Part shown: positions 1 through 9,655 of the stretch, one piece after another | Layout of the letters: each line of letters opens with the position of its first letter | Numbering within the stretch: the first letter of the stretch is position 1 | Origin: Calothrix sp. NIES-2098 | GTDB taxonomy: Bacteria; Cyanobacteriota; Cyanobacteriia; Cyanobacteriales; Nostocaceae | Length of the DNA stretch: 64,000 bases | Assembly (NCBI GenBank): GCA_002368175.1 | Contig: AP018172.1 | Location: 286,001 to 350,000, forward strand | Direction of reading: 5' to 3' | Translations under genes and position numbers: made by a program | Notes under the pieces: model-generated | The model's input: only the letters and a program-made list of their open reading frames with translations | Databases searched by the model: none | Told to the model about the DNA's origin: nothing

Positions 1-186
1 GGCAATGCTGGCAATTTTTGGTAAGCAATTTAATTTACCAAATTTACTGAATTCGATAAAATTGATCGTTGAAAGAATAACTGTTAATAAGTATCTAAAG
101 CGAAATTGTCTACTGAGAGTGCGGTGAAAGATTAAAGATAATTTTCAAAAAAATTCTGTGCAAGTGTCGCTACCAGGTGCGGATCG

Positions 187-1413
187 ATGGATTTATTGGA
201 GTACCAAGTTAAAGAATGGTTTGGAGAAATCGGCATTCCTGTATTGCCCTCCCAAAGAATTGACCATCCTACGGATTTAAAACGATTAAAAATTCGCTAC
301 CCAGTTGTACTAAAATCTCAAGTCCATGCAGCAGAACGGGCGAAAGCTGGTGGAGTCAGGATTGTGGAAACAACAATCGATGCGATCGCTGCTGCTCAAA
401 CTATCTTCAATTTACCGATTTGGGGCGAGTTACCGGAAGTATTGCTGGCAGAATCAAAATACGATGCCAGACAAGAATTATATTTAGCTGTGGTTTTAGA
501 TACCGCAGTCTGCCGACCAGTACTTTTAGGTTGCAAAGAAGCAGATATTGATTGGGAATCGGCAGGGGAGAAAATGGAGTATGTTGTTGTCGAACAAGAA
601 TTTTCGCCATTTTATGCCCGCAGACTGGCCTTAAAACTCGGTTTAGAAGGCACGCTGATGCAATCGATTAGTCATGTAATCGAGAAGATGTACCAGCTGT
701 TTATCCAAAAAGACTTAGATTTAGTAGAAATTAATCCCTTGGCAGTTAATGCTTCCGGGCAAGTAATGGCCCTCAATGGTAAGGTGAGAGTTAACGAACG
801 GGCAATTGGACGTCATCCCGACATTGCCCCAATGGCAGCAAAAGTAGTCAAAACTCATCACCATAACGAGACTAACGGCCATTTGAGTAAGTGGGATGGG
901 ATAGAAATGCACGGTAAAATCGGCATTCTCGGTAATGGTACGGGTTCTGTATTGGCAACCTTAGATTTGGTGGTGAATGCTGGTGGTAAACCTGGAGTGT
1001 GCTTAAATCTGCGTCATGCTTTTGTCACAGATACAACAGAAACTACATTCTGCGATCGCTTAGATACAAGTTTGAAAATTCTCGCAGCTGATAAAAGTAT
1101 TCAAGTCATCCTAGTCAATCTCTTAGGTAGCATTCCGCAATCTGAAGTATTTGCTGAAGTGATTAGTAAATTTTTGCAACAAGACAAAAGTGAAGTTAAA
1201 TCCCCAACGGGACGTACTAATGGCAGCAAACATCGCCGTGAAAGCAATTTGCCCCGCTTAGTTGTCCGCCTTGGCGGTTCTGATTTCAATGCAGCGAGAA
1301 AATATTTAGCCACACTGAAAACTCAAGGCGATATCCTGATCTTAGTGGAAAATTTAGATGAGGCAGTAGCAGAATCAGTTCGTCTAGCCAAGTCAACTAG
1401 TTATAAAAGGTAG
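187..1413 (+). CDS. sucC: Succinyl-CoA synthetase beta subunit-like (divergent ATP-grasp acyl-CoA ligase)
   Basis: This 408-residue protein aligns end to end with the ADP-forming succinyl-CoA ligase beta subunit, which grasps ATP and binds the alpha subunit (succinyl-CoA + ADP + Pi to succinate + CoA + ATP). The N-terminal ATP-grasp starts with a typical LLEYQVKEWF, followed by a KAGGV loop near residue 55 and EINPL near 181. The C-terminal ligase domain starts near 243 (GKIGILGNG). Oddities: the glycine-rich stretch usually LDVGGGA reads LNLRHAF, and the usual IFGGI reads LLGSI, so loops near the subunit interface and nucleotide have diverged. The ATG at 187 lacks a strong Shine-Dalgarno. 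The partner gene follows after a 315-base spacer instead of the usual tight coupling. The fold family is confident; canonical activity is doubtful. Confidence 0.85.
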   Translation: MDLLEYQVKEWFGEIGIPVLPSQRIDHPTDLKRLKIRYPVVLKSQVHAAERAKAGGVRIVETTIDAIAAAQTIFNLPIWGELPEVLLAESKYDARQELYLAVVLDTAVCRPVLLGCKEADIDWESAGEKMEYVVVEQEFSPFYARRLALKLGLEGTLMQSISHVIEKMYQLFIQKDLDLVEINPLAVNASGQVMALNGKVRVNERAIGRHPDIAPMAAKVVKTHHHNETNGHLSKWDGIEMHGKIGILGNGTGSVLATLDLVVNAGGKPGVCLNLRHAFVTDTTETTFCDRLDTSLKILAADKSIQVILVNLLGSIPQSEVFAEVISKFLQQDKSEVKSPTGRTNGSKHRRESNLPRLVVRLGGSDFNAARKYLATLKTQGDILILVENLDEAVAESVRLAKSTSYKR

Positions 1414-1728
1414 TCAAATTTTACCCCCTGTGTAAAAAGGGCTGCAATCAGGATGTTGAAGAAGTATTTTGCTCAACAGATTAACTCTTGTATCAAACAA
1501 AGATATACAGTCTCGCCACTCATAGGGTAATTACGGGCAATAGACTATTAGTTAATGTGTTATTCAATACTTTTTTAACATCCTTTGAGAATGAGTCGAA
1601 TTTAATCAGTATTTAAAGACAATAGTTGTGAATTTTTAGTCAAAATGACATTATGTGACACCATTGTGGATGTCAATCTCCTCCCTGTAACTTCTGGTGC
1701 TGGGATATCAAATTTACCGTAATTTTTT
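1414..1728. other. Spacer between sucC-like and sucD-like genes
   Basis: These 315 bases hold no convincing gene. A small inverted repeat just after the sucC stop (TTTTAC/GTAAAA around 1420-1438) could be a weak hairpin. A spacer this long suggests the alpha-subunit gene may have its own promoter. No clear -10/-35 pair could be assigned. Confidence 0.4.
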
Positions 1729-2610
1729 ATGAATTTAACGCCAGACAGTAAAGTATTAATCCAAGGGTTCAGTGAATTTATCTCAGCAACTCATATTACT
1801 CAAATGAAAGCTTATGGTACTAATTTGGTTGCTGGCGTAAATCCTGGATTTGGCGGACAAAAACTCTACGATCTGCCAGTTTTCGATCTGGTTGAGGAAG
1901 TCGTCGGACAATTTGGGCCAATTGACACGACTATTATTTGTGTCAATCCTTATCAAGTATTAGATGCAGCCTTGGAAGCGATCGCCTCTAATATTCACCA
2001 GATCATCATTATCTCTGCTGGCGTACCTCCTTTAGATATGGTGCAATTACTGCGTAAAGCCGAATCAGTAGAAACTCTGGTAGTAGGCCCCAATAGTCCG
2101 GGAATCATTGTACCGGGAAAAATTCTTTTAGGTACTCACCCCAGCGAATTTTATACCCCTGGCCCCGTAGGAATTGTCAGCCGCAGCAGTACCCTCACCT
2201 ACGAAGTTGCTTGGGAATTAACTAAAGCAGGTTTAGGGCAGTCAATTAGTGTCAGTATTGGTAGCGATGCGATCGTTGGTTCCTCATTTCTGCAATGGTT
2301 ACAAATCCTCGATGAAGACGATACTACACAAGCGATCGTCTTAGTAGGTCAACCTGGTGGCGGTAGTGAAGAAGCAGCAGCGCGCTACATTGCTGAAGCA
2401 ATTGATAAACCAGTTATTGCCTACATTGCAGGTAGACAAGCGCCACCAGCAAAACATTGGCGTCAAACCGGCACTTTAGCAACAATTATCGGACGCGATC
2501 CTCACTTTGGTACAGCACAACATAAATTAGCTGCTTTCCAAGAAGCACAAGTTCCAGTCGCTGAACGTCCTTCGCAAATTCCAGATTTGGTACGAAAGGG
2601 TATTCAATAA
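1729..2610 (+). CDS. sucD: Succinyl-CoA synthetase alpha subunit-like protein lacking the phospho-histidine
   Basis: This 293-residue protein is close in length to SucD (about 289). It keeps the CoA-binding Rossmann domain (residues 1 to about 130, with NPGFGG near 38-43) and the ligase domain, including GPNSPGI and VSRSSTLTYE. In authentic SucD the catalytic histidine lies in GHAGA at about residue 246; here the aligned segment reads RQTGT with glutamine at 246 (codon 2464-2466). The nearest histidine is three residues upstream (KHW). Other substitutions are a serine for the usual cysteine in GPNCPG and an insertion after the active-site loop. It pairs with the upstream beta-like gene. It is either a non-canonical acyl-CoA ligase that does not use phospho-His or an inactive regulatory paralogue. 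Family membership is clear, function is not. Confidence 0.85.
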   Translation: MNLTPDSKVLIQGFSEFISATHITQMKAYGTNLVAGVNPGFGGQKLYDLPVFDLVEEVVGQFGPIDTTIICVNPYQVLDAALEAIASNIHQIIIISAGVPPLDMVQLLRKAESVETLVVGPNSPGIIVPGKILLGTHPSEFYTPGPVGIVSRSSTLTYEVAWELTKAGLGQSISVSIGSDAIVGSSFLQWLQILDEDDTTQAIVLVGQPGGGSEEAAARYIAEAIDKPVIAYIAGRQAPPAKHWRQTGTLATIIGRDPHFGTAQHKLAAFQEAQVPVAERPSQIPDLVRKGIQ

Positions 2611-3690
2611 CTAAATAACTCCATAATTAATCAACTTGTTATTCAAACTCAATTGAGAACTGTTAGCCTACAAGTCGGGTTTTATCCCCTGTTACAAAAT
2701 CATTTCAGGTTCGCCTAAATACTTACAAAAATAATGATGCGGAGATGGAAAGATGCAGGGGACGCGAAAAATTTTTCATCGTCAGTCATTTGGCGGACTT
2801 AATAACAGGAGTTCTACTCCAAAAGTGTTGTCAATTTTCTACGCTTGCTTATTTATCTGCCTGTGGTAAGATGCCACAACACATATCACAAGAGATATAG
2901 CAAGTTGAGCAATATTTTCTGCTTTCGTATTTGTCTTTTCTTTAATGGCAAAATGTACAAATTGTCAACCACTAGTAGATAGATATTTTTATAAGGTTAA
3001 TATCAATCATTAGCAATATTTTCCTCTGAATATTAAAAAAAAGTATGATCCTCAAGACAGTTTATTAGATAGCTAATATCAAGCTAAGTGCTAGTTAGAT
3101 AGAGTTAATAACTCAGGGTTATCCCCCTAAATATAGAACTTTATCAAATCTATATATATATACCGATCCCAAGCAGGTGATTTCATAAAAACTATATAAA
3201 TTAACTCAGCAAAAGATGGTAAAAAATCAGATACAAACGTCAAATCTCAGACATTGCATTTTATAAACTGATAAATATATTCAGCCAAATAAAGTGATAA
3301 TAGTTGCAGAGAAATAAAAATAATTTTCAGCGTTCTCAAGTTATTAGCAGTAGGAGGATAGTTACTAATCTCAAAATCTAACAATCAAAGTTTCCGCCAA
3401 TATTTGACAGCACAAATTAAGTTAAGAACAAATTAGCCATTCATTATTTATCGCTGCTAAAACTCAAGAAAGTTAAAAAGTTGATATACCTATCACAATT
3501 GTGTAAGCAACTTAAAGTTTGGATTTATTTTGCGATAAATAAGGTGTGTCTCATTTGGGAAAATCGCTTTGGCAAGGGAATTCACTTTTGCAAAAATGAC
3601 GCAGAAAGGTTTTCCGGATAATAGCCTGAATCAGCTAGGCTAAATTTTAAGTTTACAGTGGACGTACTCAATTTTTTATTTGATTTTAGC

Positions 3691-3707
3691 GACGAAATAG
3701 TTTCGTC
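3691..3707. promoter_or_regulatory. Perfect inverted repeat (operator or hairpin) in the long leader
   Basis: GACGAAA and TTTCGTC form a perfect 7-bp stem around a TAG loop, followed after a few bases by a short T-run. It could be a regulator-binding site, or a weak intrinsic terminator/attenuator within the leader of the polysaccharide operon. Confidence 0.3.
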
Positions 3708-3927
3708 ATAATATTTTTCCAAATTAGGATGCACCGGAAACTAAGTTCAAAATCCACATCCATACTCTGCTAAAATCATGTATGCATCAAGCTCAACTAT
3801 TTCTAAGCTAGTTCAAAAAACTTAGCTTTTATTTGTTGTATAAGCATACAAGAAAGTAGGAAAAATAATATAAATATTAGTTCCTACTAAAATAATTGGG
3901 AATCCAATTATTGTGGAGAGGATGGCT

Positions 3928-3966
3928 ATGATGCATTTGCTGTCATTAGATTCCTCAATATTTTGA
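3928..3966 (+). other. Possible 12-codon leader peptide
   Basis: GGAGAGG at 3915-3921 lies 6 bases before ATG-ATG at 3928. The frame encodes a 12-residue peptide (MMHLLSLDSSIF) ending in TGA at 3964-3966, about 200 bases before the first cluster gene. The spacing is near ideal, but short frames arise by chance, so this is only a candidate attenuator peptide. Confidence 0.2.
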
Positions 3967-4164
3967 ATTCCGTCATTAGGCGAAAGTCATAATTTAATAA
4001 TTAATTAATCAATAAAATTGTAATGTGTTTGCGATCAAAAGCTTACAGGGCAAGGCTTGCAGCAAAAGATAATTACAATTTTTTCCAAGTGTTTATACAA
4101 ATAAAGCTTTAAAGCTTTAGCAACAAAGATAGGCAAGCAACCAGGGTTTAAGAGCTTTAAGAGC

Positions 4165-6210
4165 ATGAACTACTTACTCGTTAAATTTTACGCGGCAGTT
4201 CAAAAAGTCGCTAATACTTTCCTGTGCGGATTGCTGCAACTAAGAAACAAACACTTGTTAGTGTTTGATATAGTTTTGTTTGCAGTTACCCCATTATTAG
4301 CGCTAATTATTCGTTTAGACGGTGATTTTTCCTTAAACGCATACATCAAAGAGTTAGGCACTGCCACCATACTTTTTATAGCAGTCAAACTAACTTTATT
4401 TTGGAATTTAGGTTTTTATAGACGTTACTGGCGCTATGCTAGTGTTGAAGAATTGACATACATAGCCATGTTGGTGTTGGCTGCGGTAGTCATTCAAAGT
4501 CTTTTATTTGATGTGCTTCAATATATACCTTATTTAAGCAGAGAAAAACTGCCACAATCGCTACCATTTATTGACGGATTACTTTCCTTTACCTTTATTG
4601 GGGGCTTACGTTTCAGTGTACGAGCCGTAGAAAGAACTAGCCAAAAACAAGTATTTTTGAACCAACACGAAAGGGTGTTAGTAGTTGGTGCTGGAAGTGC
4701 AGGGGTATCCCTCGTCCAAGAAATGCAAAGAAGTCCCCAATTGGGTTTTTATCCTGTAGCTTACATTGATGACGATCCACAAAAATTAAACGTACACATC
4801 CGTGGGATTCCAGTTATAGGCGATCGCTTCCAAATTCCTGAGGTTGTACAATCTCTCCAGATCCAAAAAGCGATCATTGCAATGCCAACAGTTGCAGGCA
4901 AAGTGATCCGGGAAATTGTCGATATTTGCAAAGCAAGTGGAGTTCAAACTTGCACATTACCTGGCATACATGAAATCCTCAACGGTCGTGTCCGAGTAGA
5001 CAGCATTCGCGATGTCAGAATTGAAGACTTGCTCAGACGCGAATCTGTGCAGACAGATATTGAAAGAGTTGCCCAATTTATTGCTGGCAAGAAAGTCTTC
5101 ATTACTGGTGCAGGTGGTTCTATTGGTAGCGAACTTTGCCGTCAAATATTTAACTGTCGTCCTGCGGAAATGATCCTGATTGGACATGGAGAAAACTCTG
5201 TCTTCAATATCCAACAGGAATTAGAACAACTGGTTCAAGTCATCAAACAAGATAGCCAAGTAAAACCGAATACCCCACGCATTTCTGCATTCATTGCTGA
5301 TATTCGCTTTCGCTATCGCTTAGAACAAGCCTTTGAGCAATTCCAGCCGGATGTGATTTTTCATGCCGCAGCCCATAAGCACGTTCCGCTGATGGAATTA
5401 AATCCAGCAGAAGCAATCACCAATAACGTCCTCGGCACCAAAAATCTGCTGGAACTGGCAAAGCAGTATGATGTCCAACATTTCGTGATGATCTCTACAG
5501 ACAAGGCAGTTAACCCTACCAATGTCATGGGTGCGAGTAAGCGAGTCGCCGAAATGTTAGTTCTGCAAACTGCCAGAGAGACTGGAAAGCCTTATGTAGC
5601 CGTGCGTTTTGGCAATGTGTTAGGCAGTCGTGGCAGTGTTGTTCCTACCTTCAAAAAACAAATTGCCGCAGGCGGGCCAGTAACCGTTACCCATCCCGAT
5701 ATCTGCCGTTATTTCATGACAATACCAGAGGCAGTTCAACTAGTTTTGCAGGCTGTAGTACTGGGTCGCAGTGGGGAAGTATTAATGTTGAATATGGGCG
5801 AACCAGTGAAAATAGTCGATCTAGCCAAAGAACTAATTCACCTTTCGGGATATGAAGTCAACAAAGACATTGACATTGTATTTACAGGTTTACGACCGGG
5901 TGAAAAGTTATTTGAGGAACTATTTATTGAAGGAGAAGAATACGAACCAACTCCCCACGAAAAACTGTTTGTAGTGAAAAATGCTAGTCGAATTATTCCC
6001 GCAAATCTGAATGCGATCGTAGAAAATTTGTGTAAAGCAGCAGATAAAAACGATGGGGCTTTAATTAAATATTTAATTGGGCAATTAGTCACGGGATATA
6101 GTCCAAAATCTTGGCAATCAGAAGCTCCAATCCATCTCACAACAACCGAGCCAAGAAATTCCGCTAATCAGATAGCTAAAGTAGGAAAAATGAAACCACA
6201 AGGGGCTTAA
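4165..6210 (+). CDS. Nucleotide-sugar 4,6-dehydratase, membrane FlaA1/WbpM/PglF type
   Basis: This 681-residue protein has the full WbpM/PglF architecture. An N-terminal membrane part has about four hydrophobic helices (residues 30-160). Next comes a CoA-binding-like Rossmann domain (about 168-300), then an extended SDR domain with an NAD loop from G315 to G321 (GAGGSIG). The catalytic Tyr-x3-Lys of ordinary SDRs is replaced by Met455-x3-Lys459 (VMGASK), as in UDP-GlcNAc 4,6-dehydratases. The expected product is a UDP-4-keto-6-deoxy-HexNAc, the substrate for the DegT aminotransferase at 30500. It opens the cluster after the long leader. The ATG at 4165 is preceded only by a weak purine-rich stretch. 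Substrate and C5-epimerisation cannot be decided from sequence. Confidence 0.92.
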   Translation: MNYLLVKFYAAVQKVANTFLCGLLQLRNKHLLVFDIVLFAVTPLLALIIRLDGDFSLNAYIKELGTATILFIAVKLTLFWNLGFYRRYWRYASVEELTYIAMLVLAAVVIQSLLFDVLQYIPYLSREKLPQSLPFIDGLLSFTFIGGLRFSVRAVERTSQKQVFLNQHERVLVVGAGSAGVSLVQEMQRSPQLGFYPVAYIDDDPQKLNVHIRGIPVIGDRFQIPEVVQSLQIQKAIIAMPTVAGKVIREIVDICKASGVQTCTLPGIHEILNGRVRVDSIRDVRIEDLLRRESVQTDIERVAQFIAGKKVFITGAGGSIGSELCRQIFNCRPAEMILIGHGENSVFNIQQELEQLVQVIKQDSQVKPNTPRISAFIADIRFRYRLEQAFEQFQPDVIFHAAAHKHVPLMELNPAEAITNNVLGTKNLLELAKQYDVQHFVMISTDKAVNPTNVMGASKRVAEMLVLQTARETGKPYVAVRFGNVLGSRGSVVPTFKKQIAAGGPVTVTHPDICRYFMTIPEAVQLVLQAVVLGRSGEVLMLNMGEPVKIVDLAKELIHLSGYEVNKDIDIVFTGLRPGEKLFEELFIEGEEYEPTPHEKLFVVKNASRIIPANLNAIVENLCKAADKNDGALIKYLIGQLVTGYSPKSWQSEAPIHLTTTEPRNSANQIAKVGKMKPQGA

Positions 6211-6324
6211 AAACAGGAAATAAAGTTTTTAATTCCTGAGGATTATTCCCAAAAATATCTATTAGCGGCAATCAACATCAAGAACCATCAGCATATCAAT
6301 ATAATCTTCCAGATATTAAATAGC

Positions 6325-7326
6325 ATGTCGTCTATCACATCGCGATCCTTTTCTTTGCTCGCAAATCTTGCCAAAACATTTGTCAGACGAAAAACTGATT
6401 GGGTCATTGGAATTTATACAGGGGAATCTCCTGTAAAGTTAGGTTCGCCAAAAAATTTCAGAAATCCAGTCTTGACGGCTAAGGATGTAACCGATGTACC
6501 AGCCAAGTTTGTCGCTGACCCCTTCATGGTGCGTGAGGATGGCAGTTGGTACCTGTTCTTTGAGGTGCTAAACAATCGCCGAAAAAAAGGAGAAATCGCC
6601 CTAGCAACTAGCAACGATGGATATAGCTGGAAGTATCAACAAATAGTACTGACTGAAGCTTTTCACTTGTCTTATCCTTATGTATTCAAATTTCAAAATG
6701 AATACTACATGATTCCTGAAAGCTATGAAGCTAATTCGATTAGATTGTACAAAGCTGTTAATTTTCCAACTCAATGGACATTAGTCAAAACTTTATTAGA
6801 TGGTAGCGATTATGTAGACTCTTCGATTTTTAATTTCAACGATCGGTGGTGGCTGTTTACCACATCATTTAAAAGCAATATTCTGCGTCTGTTCTATGCT
6901 GATGACTTGATGGGAAATTGGATTGAACATCCTCAAAGCCCTGTGATTGAAGAAAATGTCAATATAGCCAGACCAGGGGGTAGAGTTCTCGTATCAAATG
7001 GCCAAATTTTCAGATATACCCAGGATGGTGAGGGATTTTATGGTAATCAGGTGCGTGCCTTTGAAATCACTAATTTAACAACAACAAATTATGCAGAAAA
7101 ACCAGTCAAAGAAAACCCAATTCTCAAAGGTAGCGGCTTTGGTTGGAATAAAACGGGAATGCATACTATCGATCCCCATCAAATGGAGGATGGTAAATGG
7201 ATAGCCTGTGTAGATGGATATCGCATCGTTGTAGTTTTTGGGCTGGACTTAGATTATTTCAAAAAAGCTCTTAACTTTAGCGAGCCTAGACAAGCTGAAA
7301 TTCAATTTAGCAAATCAGGTTCATAG
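6325..7326 (+). CDS. Five-bladed beta-propeller (GH43/glycosyltransferase-associated) protein
   Basis: A 333-residue soluble protein. The repeated pattern of ADPFMVRED near residue 63, YPYVF, YMIPES and later HTIDPHQ is typical of five-bladed propellers related to GH43/GH32. These are often annotated in polysaccharide clusters as the glucosamine inositolphosphorylceramide transferase N-terminal-like family. No signal peptide is visible, so it probably acts in the cytoplasm. It lies between the dehydratase and the flippase, and its likely role is sugar binding or transfer during repeat-unit assembly. It is not a confidently assignable hydrolase, because the full GH43 catalytic triad cannot be verified by eye. 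Confidence 0.75.
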   Translation: MSSITSRSFSLLANLAKTFVRRKTDWVIGIYTGESPVKLGSPKNFRNPVLTAKDVTDVPAKFVADPFMVREDGSWYLFFEVLNNRRKKGEIALATSNDGYSWKYQQIVLTEAFHLSYPYVFKFQNEYYMIPESYEANSIRLYKAVNFPTQWTLVKTLLDGSDYVDSSIFNFNDRWWLFTTSFKSNILRLFYADDLMGNWIEHPQSPVIEENVNIARPGGRVLVSNGQIFRYTQDGEGFYGNQVRAFEITNLTTTNYAEKPVKENPILKGSGFGWNKTGMHTIDPHQMEDGKWIACVDGYRIVVVFGLDLDYFKKALNFSEPRQAEIQFSKSGS

Positions 7327-7399
7327 ACGCCAACTGTTAAATAAACCTGCGATCGCTCCTCATGATGAATCCACAGAATTTGAGATAGAAACCGAAAGG

Positions 7400-8713
7400 A
7401 TGCAACAGTACAAATCACTCACACTACGCCGTAACTTCTCCTGGACTTTTGTTGGTAATGCTGTCTATGCAGCTTGCCAATGGGGAATGTTGATGGTGCT
7501 TGCGAAACTCGGTAGTCCGGAGATGGTAGGGCAGTTCACATTAGGGCTGGCAATTACTGCACCCGTATTTATGTTTACAAATCTCGATTTGCGCCATGTC
7601 CAGGCGACAGACGCTAAATCCCAGTATCTCTTCAGCGACTACCTTGGTTTGCGGATCGTCTCAACATTGCTGGCACTTGTGGTGATTGTAGGAATTACTT
7701 TCAAAGCTGGATACAACTGGGAGACATCGCTAGCCATTTTCCTGGTTGGTTTGGCAAAGGCATTCGAGTCTATTAGCGACGTTTTCTACGGGCTGTTTCA
7801 GCAGAACGAACGAATGGATCGCATTGCCTTTTCGTTGATGATTAGAGGCCCGCTGTCGCTGTTACTGCTAGGTATAGGCGTTTACATGTCGGGTCGCGTT
7901 GTGTGGGGAGTAGTTGGCTTGGCTATGGCTTGGGCTGTGGTTTTGCTTGGCTACGACCTGCGTAATGGCAGATTGCTTCTCAATCATCTGCGAGCAATGC
8001 CACAGGATGAAAGAGGGAGAAAAGGCGAACAGGCGTTTGCACTGCGGCCTCAGTGGCAAAAGAGAACATTGACAAAACTAGTATGGCTAGCTCTGCCCAT
8101 CGGTTTTACAATGGCGCTCATTTCTCTGAATAGCAACATACCGCGCTATTTTATTGAGCAAAATTTAGGGCAGCGGGAACTGGGAGTTTTTGCAGCGATC
8201 GCTTACTTAATGGTAGCAGGCAGCATGGTAGTGACTGCTCTAGGACAATCCGCTACTCCTAGGCTGGCTAAATACTATGCAGACGGAAATGGCATCGCTT
8301 TCCGAACACTGCTGATCAAAATGGTAGGGATCGCTACTCTACTTGGCGGAATAGCCGTCTTGCTGGCGCTTGTCGCAGGTAAAGAGATTTTAACCGTTCT
8401 TTACCAACCTGAGTATGCCCAGCATCAAAATTTGTTTGTATGGTTAATGGTTGCAGCTGGCATTGGTTATGTATCTTCTTTTCTCGGTTATGGAATTGCT
8501 GCGGCCAGATACTTCCGTATCCAAGTACCTTTGTTTGCTTTAGTAACAACTTCATCAGCTATAGCTTGTCTCTGGTTGCTGCCAATTTATGGACTACCAG
8601 GAGCAGCATTCGCACTGATGATTTCGGGAATTGTCCAAGCTGTACTCAGTGTAGGAGTTCTCTTTCAAATACTACGCAGGCTTAACAGACAGCAGGAAGA
8701 AGTAACTCTTTAA
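7400..8713 (+). CDS. Polysaccharide flippase, Wzx/MATE-like
   Basis: A 437-residue, very hydrophobic protein with about 12 predicted membrane helices. The N-terminal helix pattern (RRNFSWTFVGNAVYA) is typical of oligosaccharide flippases (MOP/PST family). It would move the undecaprenyl-linked repeat unit from the cytoplasmic to the periplasmic face. Its neighbours are glycosyltransferases and a Wzy-like polymerase, completing a Wzx/Wzy route. The ATG at 7400 directly follows GAAAGG, so the ribosome-binding spacing is poor. It is followed within 50 bases by the methyltransferase. Confidence 0.87.
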   Translation: MQQYKSLTLRRNFSWTFVGNAVYAACQWGMLMVLAKLGSPEMVGQFTLGLAITAPVFMFTNLDLRHVQATDAKSQYLFSDYLGLRIVSTLLALVVIVGITFKAGYNWETSLAIFLVGLAKAFESISDVFYGLFQQNERMDRIAFSLMIRGPLSLLLLGIGVYMSGRVVWGVVGLAMAWAVVLLGYDLRNGRLLLNHLRAMPQDERGRKGEQAFALRPQWQKRTLTKLVWLALPIGFTMALISLNSNIPRYFIEQNLGQRELGVFAAIAYLMVAGSMVVTALGQSATPRLAKYYADGNGIAFRTLLIKMVGIATLLGGIAVLLALVAGKEILTVLYQPEYAQHQNLFVWLMVAAGIGYVSSFLGYGIAAARYFRIQVPLFALVTTSSAIACLWLLPIYGLPGAAFALMISGIVQAVLSVGVLFQILRRLNRQQEEVTL

Positions 8714-8761
8714 CAAGTGCAAATCTTCAACCAATTAGTAATACAAAAATCAGGGTGGGTC

Positions 8762-9652
8762 ATGACTAATTTTAAAAAAACTATAAAATCGCTCCTCAGC
8801 AATCTCGCTCAAAATCCTTTAACTAAACCACTTTTATTATCTGTTGCTCGTACTGGTTTATTACCTCAATCAATCTGGCAACGCTTACCAGTTCAGGAAA
8901 CTTTTTCTGTTTCACTGTTTGAGGGAAAATCTTTTAAATATTCAAGCATTGCTAATGATGGTATTGGTAGGCATCTGTTTTGGCGCGGCATTAAATCTTA
9001 TGAGCCGGAAACGATTAAATTATTCTACAGATTAGTGCAAAAAGCTCATCTATTTTTAGATGTTGGTGCAAACACAGGACTCTTTACCTTAGTGGCTTTG
9101 GCTGCAAATGAAAACTCCCAAGTTATTTCATTTGAACCAGTTCCCAATGTGTATAAACTTTTAGTTTCTAATGTGAAGATTAATGGCTGGACTGAGCGAG
9201 TTCAAGAGCGAAACGAAGCAGTTTCTAATACTCTTGGCTCAACAAAATTACATATTCCTAGTGAAGATGTACCTAAGTCAGCTAGCCTAAATATTCAAGG
9301 ATTTAGAGGTATGGAAGGCGCTCTGGTAGATGTGCCAGTAACAACTATCGATGCTGTTTGCACCAGCAATAAAAAAGTAGACTTGATCAAAATTGATGTT
9401 GAGGGATTAGAAGATAAAGTCTTGCAGGGAATGGAAAGGGTATTAAGCGAATCAAAGCCTACCTTAATTATTGAATGTAATCCTGACGATCCATTCCTAA
9501 ATGTTGAGAGTATTCTGAGCAAATTTGGTTATCACTTTTTTCACGTACGCGCAGAAGGACCTGTACCGATGGATCGGATTGTCCCAGATGAAACAGGCCA
9601 GTATCGCAACTATTTATGTACTGTTCATCACAACTGGGAGGAAATTAATTAG
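8762..9652 (+). CDS. FkbM-family SAM-dependent methyltransferase
   Basis: The fold is a class I methyltransferase of the FkbM family: FLDVGANTGLFTL (SAM motif I), VISFEPVPNVYKLL (motif II region), and VDLIKIDVEGLEDKVLQG near the end, a hallmark of the family. I chose ATG 8762 (296 residues) after AGGGTGGG; an in-frame GTG at 8717 would add 15 residues of unconvincing sequence. In surface-polysaccharide clusters FkbM proteins O-methylate a sugar. It sits 3 bases before a glycosyltransferase, so the two are probably co-translated. Confidence 0.85.
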   Translation: MTNFKKTIKSLLSNLAQNPLTKPLLLSVARTGLLPQSIWQRLPVQETFSVSLFEGKSFKYSSIANDGIGRHLFWRGIKSYEPETIKLFYRLVQKAHLFLDVGANTGLFTLVALAANENSQVISFEPVPNVYKLLVSNVKINGWTERVQERNEAVSNTLGSTKLHIPSEDVPKSASLNIQGFRGMEGALVDVPVTTIDAVCTSNKKVDLIKIDVEGLEDKVLQGMERVLSESKPTLIIECNPDDPFLNVESILSKFGYHFFHVRAEGPVPMDRIVPDETGQYRNYLCTVHHNWEEIN

Positions 9653-9655
9653 GTC

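Larger units (their letters stand above)
2611..4164. other. 1.55-kb gene-free AT-rich region upstream of the polysaccharide cluster
   Basis: There is no open frame of more than 60 codons on either strand. The stretch is AT-rich, with a run of alternating TA near 3150-3165, a perfect 7-bp hairpin at 3691-3707 and a 12-codon frame with a good ribosome-binding site at 3928-3966. It precedes a block of more than 20 co-oriented genes, so it plausibly carries the main promoter and a long untranslated leader. No specific promoter hexamers can be named with confidence. Confidence 0.5.
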
